A stretch of 64,000 nucleotides of DNA from Desulfurivibrio alkaliphilus AHT 2 (GTDB lineage: Bacteria > Desulfobacterota > Desulfobulbia > Desulfobulbales > Desulfurivibrionaceae). The number at the start of each line of letters is the position of its first letter. Position 1 is the stretch's first letter. The position numbers and the translations under genes are program-made. The stretch spans positions 2,671,742 through 2,735,741 of the forward strand of contig NC_014216.1 of the NCBI RefSeq assembly GCF_000092205.1, read 5' to 3'. Shown piece after piece: positions 48,320 through 56,576 of the stretch. The notes under the pieces are model-generated. The model ran no database searches. It saw only the letters and a list, made by a program, of their open reading frames with translations, and was not told the origin of the DNA.

Positions 48320-49386
48320 CGGGTGCCTCCGCTTTTTATGGGAGAATCCGTTGAAATTTTTGGTTGTTGCACCGGGCTTCGCGGCCCCCGTCCATGCGCG
48401 GAGGCCTGGTTTTTTTCCCAATGGATAAGGGCCCACTGGGAGGGGGTGTCGCGGCGCAGGGCCAGGCGGCCGTCCGGCTTGGGGTGCAGGCGGGCGTCTG
48501 CGTACTCCTCCAGGCGGTGCTGTTCTTCGGGGGAAAGGGGTTCTTCGGCCGGGATCATCCAGAGCAGGGAGTCGATGGCCCGTTGCCGATCCGGATAAAT
48601 TCGTTCGTGGTCGAGGATGATGAAGTCCACCTTGGCGTGGATACCCAGTCGGTAGAGGATGTTGAGGGTGTAGATATAATCCGGGCCGGGGTCGAAGGGG
48701 CGGCCCAGGGCGGCAAAGAGTTCCGGGTCGAAGGGGCCGGCCCCCACCCGGTCGCCGATGATGGCCAGGCATTTGCTGAAGCGGTCCATCTTTTTTAACG
48801 CCCCCTCCAGGTCGTCCACCGCCAGGGAACGGGAGGCGATGACCACGTCGTGGGCCTCTATGGCCAGTTTCTCCCAGTCATCCTCCCAGGCTGCCTGGAC
48901 GGGGCGGATGTTGTTAAGGCCCTGGCGCTGCTGTTCCTTGCTCAGTTCGGCCAGCATGGCGGCGGCGTAGTCAACGGCGGTTACCCGGTGCACCCGGCGG
49001 GCCAAAGGCAGAGCCAGGGTGCCGGGGCCGCAGCCGGCATCCAGCACGGTCCAGTGCGGTTGCCAGTGGAACCTGGCGAGGAACTGGTCGGTGTAGGGGG
49101 AGTCCAGGTTGCGGCTGGCAAAGTCGGCCGCCCGCCGGTCCCACTCTCCCCGGTTGCGGCGGGGTCGGCTCTTGTGGCGCCGCTCTTCCCGCCACATGGC
49201 GTTCCAGTCAAGATCGCGGTAGCGTAAGCGATCACGGGGCACCCCACCTTGCGGCAAGCGGGCCGGCTCACGTGCTGGAGCACGCATCGCCGTCCCGCTT
49301 GCCGCAATCTGGGGCACCCCGTGACCGCTTACCCCTCGATCCCCTTTATCATTTTGATCATTTTGATCATTTATGCGGTGGCGCAT
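48307..49386 (-). CDS. SAM-dependent methyltransferase, class I, with repeat-derived N-terminus
   Basis: Up to 359 residues. The SAM-binding glycine motif VLDAGCGPGTLALPLA (about 113-128) is followed by VTAVDYAAAMLAEL. The C-terminal part (WALIHWEKNQ) is family-typical but the substrate is unknown. Residues about 18-54 are encoded by family-1 copy 8 (49224-49332). The first conserved residues are near RYRDLDWNAMW, so the true start may be the GTG near 49242 or the ATG at 49201. The stop overlaps the trkA start by 13 nt. A short family-2-like fragment is at 48370-48403 near the 3' end. Confidence 0.7.
   Translation of the reverse strand: MRHRINDQNDQNDKGDRGVSGHGVPQIAASGTAMRAPAREPARLPQGGVPRDRLRYRDLDWNAMWREERRHKSRPRRNRGEWDRRAADFASRNLDSPYTDQFLARFHWQPHWTVLDAGCGPGTLALPLARRVHRVTAVDYAAAMLAELSKEQQRQGLNNIRPVQAAWEDDWEKLAIEAHDVVIASRSLAVDDLEGALKKMDRFSKCLAIIGDRVGAGPFDPELFAALGRPFDPGPDYIYTLNILYRLGIHAKVDFIILDHERIYPDRQRAIDSLLWMIPAEEPLSPEEQHRLEEYADARLHPKPDGRLALRRDTPSQWALIHWEKNQASAHGRGPRSPVQQPKISTDSPIKSGGTRCGS
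49224..49332 (-). repeat. Family-1 palindromic repeat, copy 8 (diverged), in the methyltransferase 5' region
   Basis: Ends GTAAGCGATCACGGGGCACC and GGCACCCCGTGACCGCTTAC pair with few mismatches, and the centre keeps the TTGCGGCAAGCGG / CCGCTTGCCGCAA motif seen in copy 7. The boundary GTAA...TTAC is kept. It is 89 bp from the preceding gene stop, not flush as in other copies. Confidence 0.75.
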
Positions 49387-49421
49387 TTCAGTGGCCGCTT
49401 ACCCGATGGGTTCCCGAGCAG

Positions 49422-50123
49422 TTATTTTTTTTGTAACCGGCTGAGGATGATGGTGTGTTCGCTGTCGTTGCTCCGCATCCGCCGCTGGCTGATGGCAATG
49501 GTGAAATTCTTCTCTTTTTCCGCCCTGGTCAGGAAGGGGGAAACACTCTGGCGGCGGATGTCGTGGGCCAGGTAAATGGTGCCGCCGGGGGCCAGAAAGC
49601 GGTCCATGATCTCCAGCAGGGGCGAGAAAAACTCTTCCCGGAAGAGAATTTCCGCCCCGATGATGGTGGAAAACTGCGGCAACTCACCCGGGCTGAGCCA
49701 GTCCAGCAGCAGGTGCTCCACTTGCTGTTCCACCCCGCTGGCGGCGGCGCTGACCCGTTGAAAATCAAGAATGTGCTCCTCAAAGTCGCTTAGGGTTACC
49801 CGGTGGCCGGCGGCGGCCGCCGCCAAACCCGGCAGGCCCAGCCCGGCCCCCAACTCCAGCACCCGGCCTTGCGGCTCGGGGGCCTGGGTGGCCATGAAAT
49901 CGGCCAGGACCAGGGCCGCTTCCCACACCTTGACCCAGAAAGGGAAGCCGGCGACATCCTCAAAAGGGTCCTTATCGCCCAGCAGCGGCGCCAGGTCGCT
50001 GACCTGAAGCAGGCGCAACTGATGCTCCCGGATATTCCACGGCTCCAGTTCCACCTGGTAGGTTTTTTGTAAATTGGCCAGAATTTCGGCCGCTTGCGGG
50101 GGCAAAACAGGGTCGTTTGGCAT
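49422..50123 (-). CDS. SAM-dependent methyltransferase, Methyltransf_16-like (protein methyltransferase type)
   Basis: 233 residues. After a N-terminal helical part comes GFPFWVKVWEAALVLADFM, then motif I VLELGAGLGLPGLAAAAAG, the acidic residue block LSDFEEHILDF, and IIGAEILFREEFFSPLLEIM. This is the ETFB-lysine/METTL21-like methyltransferase group, whose members methylate protein lysines; the target here is unknown. It precedes copy 8 and the other methyltransferase on the same strand. Confidence 0.85.
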   Translation of the reverse strand: MPNDPVLPPQAAEILANLQKTYQVELEPWNIREHQLRLLQVSDLAPLLGDKDPFEDVAGFPFWVKVWEAALVLADFMATQAPEPQGRVLELGAGLGLPGLAAAAAGHRVTLSDFEEHILDFQRVSAAASGVEQQVEHLLLDWLSPGELPQFSTIIGAEILFREEFFSPLLEIMDRFLAPGGTIYLAHDIRRQSVSPFLTRAEKEKNFTIAISQRRMRSNDSEHTIILSRLQKK

Positions 50124-50179
50124 TAATTTGGTCCTTTCAGGTAACGTGCCGGCGAGTTGCCGGGCCTTGGTTGACAGCT

Positions 50180-50698
50180 TTACAGGATACTTTGCAGCTC
50201 GCGTTCCAGGATGCGAATATCCACGTAACCGTCGAAACGCTGGATGATCTCGCCGTTGCGATCGATGAGAAAAGTAGTGGGAATCCCGAAAACGTCGCCG
50301 AAGTTACGCGGGGTGTCGGCATCGCTCATCACCACCGGGTAGTTGATGCCCAGTTCGTTCATGAAGTTGCGAACCGTCCGGGTGTCTCCCTGGTCCACCG
50401 AAATGCCCAGCACCGAAAAGTCACCATCGCCGTACTTGTTCTGCAGGGCGATCAAGGTGGGTACTTCCTGCCGACAAGGCGGGCACCAGGTGGCGAAAAA
50501 AGTCACCACCAGAGTTTTGCCGGCAAAATCGCGGCTGTGAATGGTGCGGCCGTCCTGGGCGGAAGCAAGGGAAAAAGTCGGCATGCTGGTAACCGGACCG
50601 TCGCTGCGGGAGCAACCGGTGACAGCAGGCAGGGTCAGCAGTACCAGGGCGAACAAGCAAAACAGCAACAGGGGCAGGGGGGCAAGGTGGCGCGACAT
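50180..50698 (-). CDS. TlpA/ResA-like thioredoxin lipoprotein
   Basis: 172 residues from the ATG at 50698, with GGAG 9 nt upstream; the frame extends to 50770 but lacks a signal-peptide-like start there. The signal peptide ends in the lipobox VTGC (Cys29). The redox motif WCPPCR is at 71-76 after VTFFAT. A redoxin fold follows (VLGISVDQGDTRTVRNFMNEL; FGIPTTFLIDRNGEII). It is a periplasmic disulfide reductase for c-type cytochrome maturation or similar. Partner genes are not adjacent. Confidence 0.9.
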   Translation of the reverse strand: MSRHLAPLPLLLFCLFALVLLTLPAVTGCSRSDGPVTSMPTFSLASAQDGRTIHSRDFAGKTLVVTFFATWCPPCRQEVPTLIALQNKYGDGDFSVLGISVDQGDTRTVRNFMNELGINYPVVMSDADTPRNFGDVFGIPTTFLIDRNGEIIQRFDGYVDIRILERELQSIL

Positions 50699-50870
50699 AC
50701 TTTTTTTCTCCGTGATTATTCTGAGCAAGATGTAACTATCCAGTTCGTTTCGTAATGTAACTACAGCCATCCGGGTTGCGGTTAGCAGGCCGGGGTAGTG
50801 TATGCATCAGGCACCCAAACCGACCTGATAGCCGCTTACGTGGTGCTACTGGCTGGTTACTAAAAAAGAG

Positions 50871-50904
50871 AAATTCTCACCGGGTTGGCTCCCGGTGAGA
50901 ATTT
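50871..50904 (-). terminator. Rho-independent terminator of the hcp operon
   Basis: AAATTCTCACCGGG pairs perfectly with CCCGGTGAGAATTT around a 6-nt loop. On the minus strand it is followed by TCTTTTTT. It lies downstream of the ferredoxin gene and upstream of the TlpA gene. Confidence 0.85.
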
Positions 50905-51023
50905 GCATGACAAGCGGTGATTATACCGTATTGTTTGGAGAAATGCCAACCCCTGGTTTTTTGGCAAGATAGCTCAAAAAATCAAGGGGTTGGGCGGTTT
51001 GGGCTCGCCGGATGGCGGGGCGT

Positions 51024-51809
51024 TTACAGCCGGTTGCCTCTCACCCCGATCACCACCTCTTCCACCGGAATGGCCGTGCCGGCCCGCTGCTGGGCGGCCT
51101 GGATAATGCCGCGCATGCTGCCGCAGCAGGGTACTTCCATGATGGCCACGGTGATGCTCTTGATCCCGGCGGTGCGAAAAATTTCGCTGAACTTCGCCAC
51201 GTAGGATTCGGCGTCGTCGAACTTGGGGCAACCCAGCAGCACCGTCTTGCCCGGCAACAGCTCCCGGTTGAAAGCGGGGTGTGCCACCGGCACGCAGTCG
51301 GCGGCCACCAGCAGGTCGGCCCCTTTCAAAAAAGGCGCCTCGGGCGGCACCAAACGAATCTGGATCGGCCAGTGGGTGAGGGCGGAGGACTCGGCCTCGG
51401 CGCCGGCGTAGGCCGCCGGTACCGGCGGCGCATTGGTCATGGCTCGGGGCTGGTTGGCCGCCTGGCAAGGTGAGACGGTCGGGCCAAAGCTCTGGATATG
51501 CGAAGAGGCGCAACCGCAGGCCATGGTATCAGCCGGCGCGGGGGCCGCTTCGGCCTGGGCCTTTTGGGCGGCCAGCAACTCTTCCACCGCCGCTTCGTCG
51601 AAGTCGTCGGCCTGGCGCTCGATCACTTTCAAGGCCCCGGTGGGACAGGCTCCCAGGCAGGCGCCCAGGCCGTCGCAGTACTTCTCCGCCACCAGCCGGG
51701 CCTTGCCGTCAACGATTTCCAGAGCCCCTTCGGCGCAGTCGGGCACGCACTGGCCGCAACCGTCGCAGAGGTTTTCGTCAATCTCGATTATTTTACGCAT
51801 TACTTTCAT
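51024..51809 (-). CDS. Ferredoxin-domain protein of the hcp operon
   Basis: 261 residues; GGAG lies 8 nt before the ATG (51809). The N-terminus carries a two-cluster ferredoxin fold: CDGCGQCVPDC (15-25) and CDGLGACLGACP. A Pro/Ala linker leads to a C-terminal domain (about 155-255) containing LLVAADCVPVAHPAF, LLGCPKFDDAESYV and PCCGSMRGIIQ. Genes of this type are common beside hcp in anaerobes and may donate electrons to it; this is context-based. It lies last in the operon, 69 bp after the HD gene. Confidence 0.82.
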   Translation of the reverse strand: MKVMRKIIEIDENLCDGCGQCVPDCAEGALEIVDGKARLVAEKYCDGLGACLGACPTGALKVIERQADDFDEAAVEELLAAQKAQAEAAPAPADTMACGCASSHIQSFGPTVSPCQAANQPRAMTNAPPVPAAYAGAEAESSALTHWPIQIRLVPPEAPFLKGADLLVAADCVPVAHPAFNRELLPGKTVLLGCPKFDDAESYVAKFSEIFRTAGIKSITVAIMEVPCCGSMRGIIQAAQQRAGTAIPVEEVVIGVRGNRL

Positions 51810-51878
51810 GGTTGTAGCTCCACTGGGCCGGGCCCGCCCTTGTCGGCGATGGCCCGGTTATTATTTCAATGACTGATG

Positions 51879-52499
51879 TTAATGTTGTTCTTCCGCCGCC
51901 CGGTGGGCCTGATGCAGAATTTGCAGGTTGATGTTGATCTCCTTGTCGTCGGCGTTGTCGGTCGTCGTTTGATGCAGGGACTCCACGGCGTGGCAGATTT
52001 CTTCCACCAGGCCGGTATTGGCCCCGGCGTCGGCCAGCAGTTGCCGGATTTCCGCAGTGGCTTGGCCCTGTTCGGCTGCTTCGGCCGCCGGTTGATAAAG
52101 GTCGTGCAGATAAGCGGCCAACCGTACCACCGCCGGGTTGGCTCCCTCCGTGTCGGCGGCCAGTTCGGCGGCCCGGTTGGCCACCCGCCCGGCATGACCG
52201 ATACGTTTAAAATCGTCGCCATAAAGCTTCTTGACCGCCACCGCCACCTTGTCCACCAACTCTTCCTGTTTCTTTTTCAGCAACTCCGGTGGCAGCTCGC
52301 CCAGGCATTGTTCGGCGTAGGGGCAGTAAGAGGCACAGCCGAAGTCCATCTTGGGGTTGAGCATCCGGTGGCCGCAACTCTTGCAGACCCGCTTGGCGTC
52401 ATCCTTGAAAAACTCCAACTCGGCGCCGCACTTCTCGCAGGTGGTTTCAAAAACCGCGCTACCGTCCCAAAAACGGCTATCCTGTCCGGGGCATTGCAT
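51879..52499 (-). CDS. Zinc-ribbon/HD-domain protein of the hcp operon
   Basis: 206 residues from the ATG at 52499 (MQCPGQDSRFWDG). The open frame runs up to 52631 but its 5' end is within the family-2 repeat. A zinc ribbon-like part has CEKCG (about 25) and CKSCGHR, then CASYCPYAEQC. A C-terminal HD-type helical domain follows (GHAGRVANRAAELA...AAYLHDLYQ). It resembles phosphohydrolases next to hybrid cluster genes. The second conserved HD ligand group is only partly visible, so enzymatic activity is uncertain. Confidence 0.75.
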   Translation of the reverse strand: MQCPGQDSRFWDGSAVFETTCEKCGAELEFFKDDAKRVCKSCGHRMLNPKMDFGCASYCPYAEQCLGELPPELLKKKQEELVDKVAVAVKKLYGDDFKRIGHAGRVANRAAELAADTEGANPAVVRLAAYLHDLYQPAAEAAEQGQATAEIRQLLADAGANTGLVEEICHAVESLHQTTTDNADDKEININLQILHQAHRAAEEQH

Positions 52500-52741
52500 G
52501 ACAATAAGGTCTCGTGGTATTGGTCTGCTCCAGGCATAAAAATGATCCGCCATGAAGCGGGTGAAAACTTCCAAAGAGCGTTCCGGGTTGACCGGTTCAC
52601 TGTTTTTGCGGGTTTGGCCGCTGCCGGGCACATGGACGTGCAGGAGGCAGCGGCCACCTCGGAGGCGGGCAGGATGCCCGCCGAGAATGAGCTAAAACAG
52701 TGAACCGGTCAACCCTCGCTACGGGCTCCTTTTGCAACCCC
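52500..52741. other. Intergenic region between hcp and the HD gene
   Basis: 242 bp, mostly occupied by family-2 copy C (52585-52715). No gene is supported here. Confidence 0.7.
52585..52715 (+). repeat. Family-2 three-way-junction repeat, copy C
   Basis: A perfect 22-bp outer stem (52585-52606 with 52694-52715; core TTGACCGGTTCACTG) encloses hairpins TGGCCGCTGCC/GGCAGCGGCCA and CTCGGAGGCGGGC/GCCCGCCGAG. The loop CATGGACGTGCAGGAGG matches copy A, while the outer stem is different. Confidence 0.85.
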
Positions 52742-54436
52742 TTATCCCAAAATGGTCTTCAAATCCTCATCCGGGGTACTGATGGGCTTAATATCGAAAT
52801 TCTCCACCAGCACGTTCAGCACGTTGGGGGTAACAAAAGCCGGCAGGCTCGGTCCCAGGCGAATATCCTTGATGCCCAGGTGGAGCAGGGTGAGCAGGAT
52901 GGCCACCGCCTTCTGCTCGTACCAGGAGAGCACCATGGAAAGCGGCAGGTCGTTGACCCCGCACTCGAAGGCCTGGGAAAGCGCCACGGCGATCTGGATC
53001 GCTGAGTAGGCGTCGTTGCACTGGCCCACGTCCAGCAGCCGCGGAATGCCGCCGATGTCGCCCAGGTTCTGGTCGAAGAAGCGGAACTTGCCGCAGGCCA
53101 GGGTCAACACCACGCAATCGGAGGGCACCTTCTCCACAAACTCGGTGTAGTAGTTGCGGCCCGGCTTGGCGCCGTCGCAACCGGCCACCAGGAAGAAGTG
53201 GCGGATGTTCTTGTCCTTGACCGCCTGGATAACCTTGTCGGCCACACCCATCACGGTGTTGCGGGCAAAACCGACCATGACCTTGCCCTTGTCGGTGTCG
53301 GCGGCAAAGCCCGGCAGTTCCTGGGCCTTTTTGATCACCGCGCTGAAATCCTTACCCTGGCTGCTGCAACCCAGGCCCACCGCACTCTTAACCTTGTCCA
53401 GCAGGCTGGGGCAGCCCTTGTCGTCGACATGGGCCACGGCCGGCCAGCCCACCAGACCGGTGGTGAAGATGTTGCCCTGGTAAGACTGCTGGGGCTTCTG
53501 GATGCAGTTGGTGGTCATCAAAATGGCCCCGGGAAACTCGGCGAACTCCTTCTGCTGGTTCTGCCAGGCGGTGCCGTAATGGCCGTAGAAGTGGGAATAC
53601 TTCTTCAACTCGGGATAACCGTGGGCCGGCAGCATCTCGCCGTGGGTGTAAATGTTGATCCCCTTGCCCTCGGTCTGCTTGAGCAGCATTTCCAGGTCTT
53701 TCAGGTCGTGGCCGGAGACCAGGATGGCCTTGCCGGCTTTGGCGCCCAAGGGTACCTCGGTGGGTACCGGATGGCCGTAGGTGCCGGTGTTGCCCGCATC
53801 CAGCAGCTCCATGGCGCGCAGGTTGGTCTCGCCGCATTTGAGCACCAGACCCACCCAGTCCTGCAGGCCCATGTCCTTGCGCAGCAGGTTGACCAGGCTT
53901 TCCTGGATGAAGGCGTAAACCTGGTCATCTTCCTGGCCAAGGATTTTGGCATGGTCGGCGTAGGCGGCCACACCCTTGATGCCGAAGAGCAGGATGTGCT
54001 TGAGCGACTGGATGTCGGCATTGTCGTCGGAGGCGTTTTTCAGGTCTACCTCTTCGCCCTGCTTGACCAGGCCGTTAAGGTCGGCGGCGGGCTGGAAGGT
54101 GAAAGCGGCCTCGCTGAAGTCGGTCTTGCCGCCGGCGGCCTTGACCTTCTGGGCCAGGGAGTCGCGCAGGGCCACGGTGCGCTTGATCAGGGCGACGAAA
54201 CGCTCGGGGTCGAAATCAACGTTGGTCAGGGTGGAGAAAACCGCCTCGCAGGTGAAGAGGTTGGCTTCTTCATCCGTCACGCCCGCCTTGCGACCTTCCA
54301 CCGCCACCAGGGCCAGGCCCTGCAAGGCGTAAATCAGCAGATCCTGCAGCGCCGCCACTTCCGGCTTCTTGCCGCATACCCCCATGGTCTTGCATCCTTC
54401 ACCTTTAGCCGTCTGTTCACACTGGTAACAAAACAT
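52742..54436 (-). CDS. hcp: Hybrid cluster protein (hydroxylamine reductase)
   Basis: 564 residues from the ATG at 54436, which has GGAGG 7 nt upstream; a longer frame to 54565 is not needed. The N-terminal cluster motif is MFCYQCEQTAKGEGCKTMG with Cys 3, 6, 15 and 21. Conserved C-terminal ligands of the hybrid [4Fe-2O-2S] cluster include GHDLKDLEMLL, NCIQKP, HFFLVAGCDGAKPGRNYY, LACGKFRF and SWYEQKAV. It reduces NO or hydroxylamine in nitrosative stress. It heads a three-gene operon with an Fnr-type promoter. Confidence 0.95.
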   Translation of the reverse strand: MFCYQCEQTAKGEGCKTMGVCGKKPEVAALQDLLIYALQGLALVAVEGRKAGVTDEEANLFTCEAVFSTLTNVDFDPERFVALIKRTVALRDSLAQKVKAAGGKTDFSEAAFTFQPAADLNGLVKQGEEVDLKNASDDNADIQSLKHILLFGIKGVAAYADHAKILGQEDDQVYAFIQESLVNLLRKDMGLQDWVGLVLKCGETNLRAMELLDAGNTGTYGHPVPTEVPLGAKAGKAILVSGHDLKDLEMLLKQTEGKGINIYTHGEMLPAHGYPELKKYSHFYGHYGTAWQNQQKEFAEFPGAILMTTNCIQKPQQSYQGNIFTTGLVGWPAVAHVDDKGCPSLLDKVKSAVGLGCSSQGKDFSAVIKKAQELPGFAADTDKGKVMVGFARNTVMGVADKVIQAVKDKNIRHFFLVAGCDGAKPGRNYYTEFVEKVPSDCVVLTLACGKFRFFDQNLGDIGGIPRLLDVGQCNDAYSAIQIAVALSQAFECGVNDLPLSMVLSWYEQKAVAILLTLLHLGIKDIRLGPSLPAFVTPNVLNVLVENFDIKPISTPDEDLKTILG

Positions 54437-54523
54437 AGTCCATCCTCCGTTCTGAATTGGGATAATAAAGCTGGTCGGCAGCCCCGATGACGCCGACCGG
54501 TTTTTATCTTCGTGTTGAAAGGC

Positions 54524-54529
54524 ATGGTA
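54524..54529 (-). promoter_or_regulatory. -10 element of the predicted hcp promoter
   Basis: TACCAT on the minus strand matches 4 of 6 of TATAAT. Its centre is 32 bp from the centre of the Fnr-like palindrome, the exact spacing of a class II (-41.5) activated promoter. No -35 box is needed for such promoters. Confidence 0.6.
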
Positions 54530-54551
54530 ACGGATGGAATCTTTTGCCACC

Positions 54552-54565
54552 TTGACCTGGGTCAA
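54552..54565 (-). promoter_or_regulatory. Crp/Fnr-family activator site (HcpR-like) for hcp
   Basis: TTGACCTGGGTCAA is an almost perfect palindrome of the Fnr type (TTGA-N6-TCAA), 115 bp upstream of the hcp ATG. Regulators of the HcpR type bind similar sites at hcp genes in sulfate reducers (from memory); no regulator gene is near. Confidence 0.75.
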
Positions 54566-54580
54566 GAGGATTTGTTTTTT

Positions 54581-55051
54581 TTAATAAAGGATTTTGTCCG
54601 GCATTTCCTGCCATTCTTTGAACAGGGGCAGGGCCTTGTCCCGTAGCAGTTGCCGGGTGGGGATACTGCGCTTAGCCGGGGGGCGGGTCAGTTCTTCATA
54701 AATGTGCAGATCGGCGAAGCCGATGGCGGCGGCATCATGGCGGTCGGCGGCGTAGTAGATCTGTTCGATGCCGGCCCAGTAGGCCGCGGCCAGGCACATG
54801 GGGCAGGGTTCGCAGTTGACGTACAGGGTGCAGCCGGCCAGGCTGAAGTCACCGACTTGGGCGCAGGCGGCCCGGATGGCCTCCACTTCGGCGTGGGCGG
54901 TGGGGTCATTGGCGGAGGTGACTCGGTTCCAGCCCCGGCCGATGATTTCGTGGTCCCGCACCACCAGGGCGGCGAAAGGGCCGCCATCGCCCCGGCGCAT
55001 GGTTTCTCCGGCCAGGGCGATAGTTGCCGCGATGAACTTTTCGTGTTCCAC
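54581..55051 (-). CDS. guaD: Guanine deaminase
   Basis: 156 residues from the GTG at 55051, with GGGA 8 nt upstream; the frame is open to 55192. Zinc-dependent cytidine-deaminase fold: SANDPTAHAEVEAIR (His and catalytic Glu) and CEPCPMCLAAAYWAG (two Cys). GFADLHIYEEL and the Arg-Ser-Ile-Pro context match Bacillus GuaD, also 156 residues. TadA-like activity on tRNA is less likely because the C-terminal motif follows GuaD. It ends 16 bp before the Fnr-type site. Confidence 0.85.
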   Translation of the reverse strand: MEHEKFIAATIALAGETMRRGDGGPFAALVVRDHEIIGRGWNRVTSANDPTAHAEVEAIRAACAQVGDFSLAGCTLYVNCEPCPMCLAAAYWAGIEQIYYAADRHDAAAIGFADLHIYEELTRPPAKRSIPTRQLLRDKALPLFKEWQEMPDKILY

Positions 55052-55143
55052 TTGCTGTTCCCGGTTTGCAATGGTTGGTTTTTTCGTTGGTTGTAAAGCG
55101 ACAAGCGGCAAAAAAACGGGCAAGTTGCCGGAAAGATGATATC

Positions 55144-55171
55144 TTGAACCGCTTGCGGTCAATGCTATCAT
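55144..55171 (+). promoter_or_regulatory. Predicted sigma-70 promoter of plsY
   Basis: TTGAAC (-35) and TATCAT (-10) with a 16-bp spacer. The predicted transcript start lies about 26 nt before the ATG at 55204, which favours that start. Confidence 0.5.
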
Positions 55172-55203
55172 ACTTCTGTGGATAAATGACAATGGATTTT
55201 TCG

Positions 55204-55866
55204 ATGGCTATTTACATTGTGCTGCTGCTGGGCGCCTACCTGCTGGGCTCGGTGCCCTTTGGCCTGTTGTTGGGGAAAATGGCGGGGATAGACGTCAGGC
55301 GTGGGGGCAGCGGCAATATCGGGGCCACCAATGTGGGGCGGCTACTGGGTAAAAAACTGGGGGTGGCGACTTTGCTGGCCGACCTGCTCAAAGGGGTGCT
55401 GCCCATGCTGCTGGCTTCCTGGTGGCTGGCCGGCGATGAGCAGCGCTCGCTGGTGGTGGGGCTGTGCGGCGCGGCGGCCTTTCTGGGGCATCTTTTTCCC
55501 ATCTACCTGGGTTTTAAGGGTGGGAAAGGGGTGGCCACCGCCCTGGGGGTTTTTTTGTACCTGACCCCGCTGGCGGCCCTGGGGTCCATGGTGGTTTTTG
55601 TGCTGGTGCTGCTTAACTGGGGCTATGTCTCCCTGGCCTCGCTGAGCGCCGCCCTGCTGATGCCGGGCCTGGTCTGGCTGCTTTACAGTGCGCCGGCGGC
55701 TTTGGAGCCGGGGGTGGGGGAACTGCTGGGCCCGGCCTGGGTTGAAATTTGGCTGGAAACCTTGCTGGCCCTGCTGTTTGCCCTGTTGATCTGGTTTAAA
55801 CACCGGGACAACATCGGGCGCTTGTGGCGCGGTGAGGAAAAGAGTTGGCGCAATCATCAAAAATGA
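55204..55866 (+). CDS. plsY: Glycerol-3-phosphate acyltransferase PlsY
   Basis: About 220 residues from the ATG at 55204; ATGs at 55186 and 55192 are alternatives, and none has a strong ribosome site. Several membrane helices. PlsY motifs: AYLLGSVPFGLLLG, GSGNIGATNVGRLLGKK, FLGHLFPIYLGFKGGKGVATALG, and a C-terminal FKHRDNIGRLWRGEE. It transfers acyl groups from acyl phosphate to glycerol-3-phosphate in membrane lipid synthesis. It is divergent from guaD. Confidence 0.94.
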   Translation: MAIYIVLLLGAYLLGSVPFGLLLGKMAGIDVRRGGSGNIGATNVGRLLGKKLGVATLLADLLKGVLPMLLASWWLAGDEQRSLVVGLCGAAAFLGHLFPIYLGFKGGKGVATALGVFLYLTPLAALGSMVVFVLVLLNWGYVSLASLSAALLMPGLVWLLYSAPAALEPGVGELLGPAWVEIWLETLLALLFALLIWFKHRDNIGRLWRGEEKSWRNHQK

Positions 55867-56007
55867 ACGGCAAACATGATCGGCGGCGGGCTGATTGGGT
55901 GAACCTTTGGCATGGTCAAGATGGGGTGTGCCACGGCACTTCCTTGTGCCGTATAGCCGTTTAATGGCAGCCTTGCCCGGCGGGAACCCTCTTTCCTGGG
56001 TAATGCT

Positions 56008-56487
56008 TCAGTTCTCTTCCGGCTCAAATACCGGCCAGGCGGCGTCGAACTTGTTGGGATCCAGCAGGATCTGTTTGGCCAACTGGGAAACCGGGTTCAG
56101 CACCACCGGTCCCAGCAGGTTGGCGGTCATTTGCTCAGGCTTGCCCTGGGGGATGGCCAGGATCAGCAGCAGCTCAAGCTTGCTGTTCTCGGGGTCACCC
56201 AGTTCCCGCAAGGCGGCGGTGGGTAAATCCGGCTGGTACTGGGGCACCAGGCGGCTGGCCTGGATCACCACAAAGGCCAGCTCGGGGTTGTCCAGTGACT
56301 GCAGCCACATGAAGGGTGATTTGCTGCTGTGCTGGCGCAGTACGAAACGGCGTGATTCGGGAAAGCCGGGAAAAGCGCTGGTCACGGTGATGATCTTTTC
56401 CGGATCGACGCTGATCCTGCCGAAACGGCTGGTCTGCAAGGTGATGGTTGGGGTGCCTTCTTCAATCTTCATCGCTGCTTGAGCCAT
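56008..56487 (-). CDS. fliW: FliW, flagellar assembly factor and CsrA antagonist
   Basis: 159 residues from the ATG at 56487, which has GGAGG 8 nt upstream. Typical blocks are IITVTSAFPGFPESRRFVLRQH, SPFMWLQSLDNPELAFVVI, ENSKLELLLILAIPQG and MTANLLGPVVLNPVSQLAKQ. FliW binds flagellin and CsrA. It follows csrA, the reverse of the more usual fliW-csrA order. Confidence 0.93.
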   Translation of the reverse strand: MAQAAMKIEEGTPTITLQTSRFGRISVDPEKIITVTSAFPGFPESRRFVLRQHSSKSPFMWLQSLDNPELAFVVIQASRLVPQYQPDLPTAALRELGDPENSKLELLLILAIPQGKPEQMTANLLGPVVLNPVSQLAKQILLDPNKFDAAWPVFEPEEN

Positions 56488-56576
56488 TTGGTTCACCTCC
56501 TGGTGGTTTTAGAACGGACCTCATGTCCGCCCTTTGTTGTAATATCGGCTTGTTGCCAGATTTCTGAAACAAATTA

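Noticed and set aside
48320-48772. In-frame upstream extension of TrkA (about 150 residues)
   Set aside because: The extension is Pro/Arg/Gly-rich and overlaps the methyltransferase gene in another frame. TrkA begins naturally at MRIMIVGAGMVG.
53198-54490. A 430-codon open frame opposite hcp
   Set aside because: It is antisense to a certain hcp gene and has low-complexity composition.
55925-55960. Hairpin ACGGCAC-ttcctt-GTGCCGT as a plsY or fliW terminator
   Set aside because: No T-run follows on either strand.
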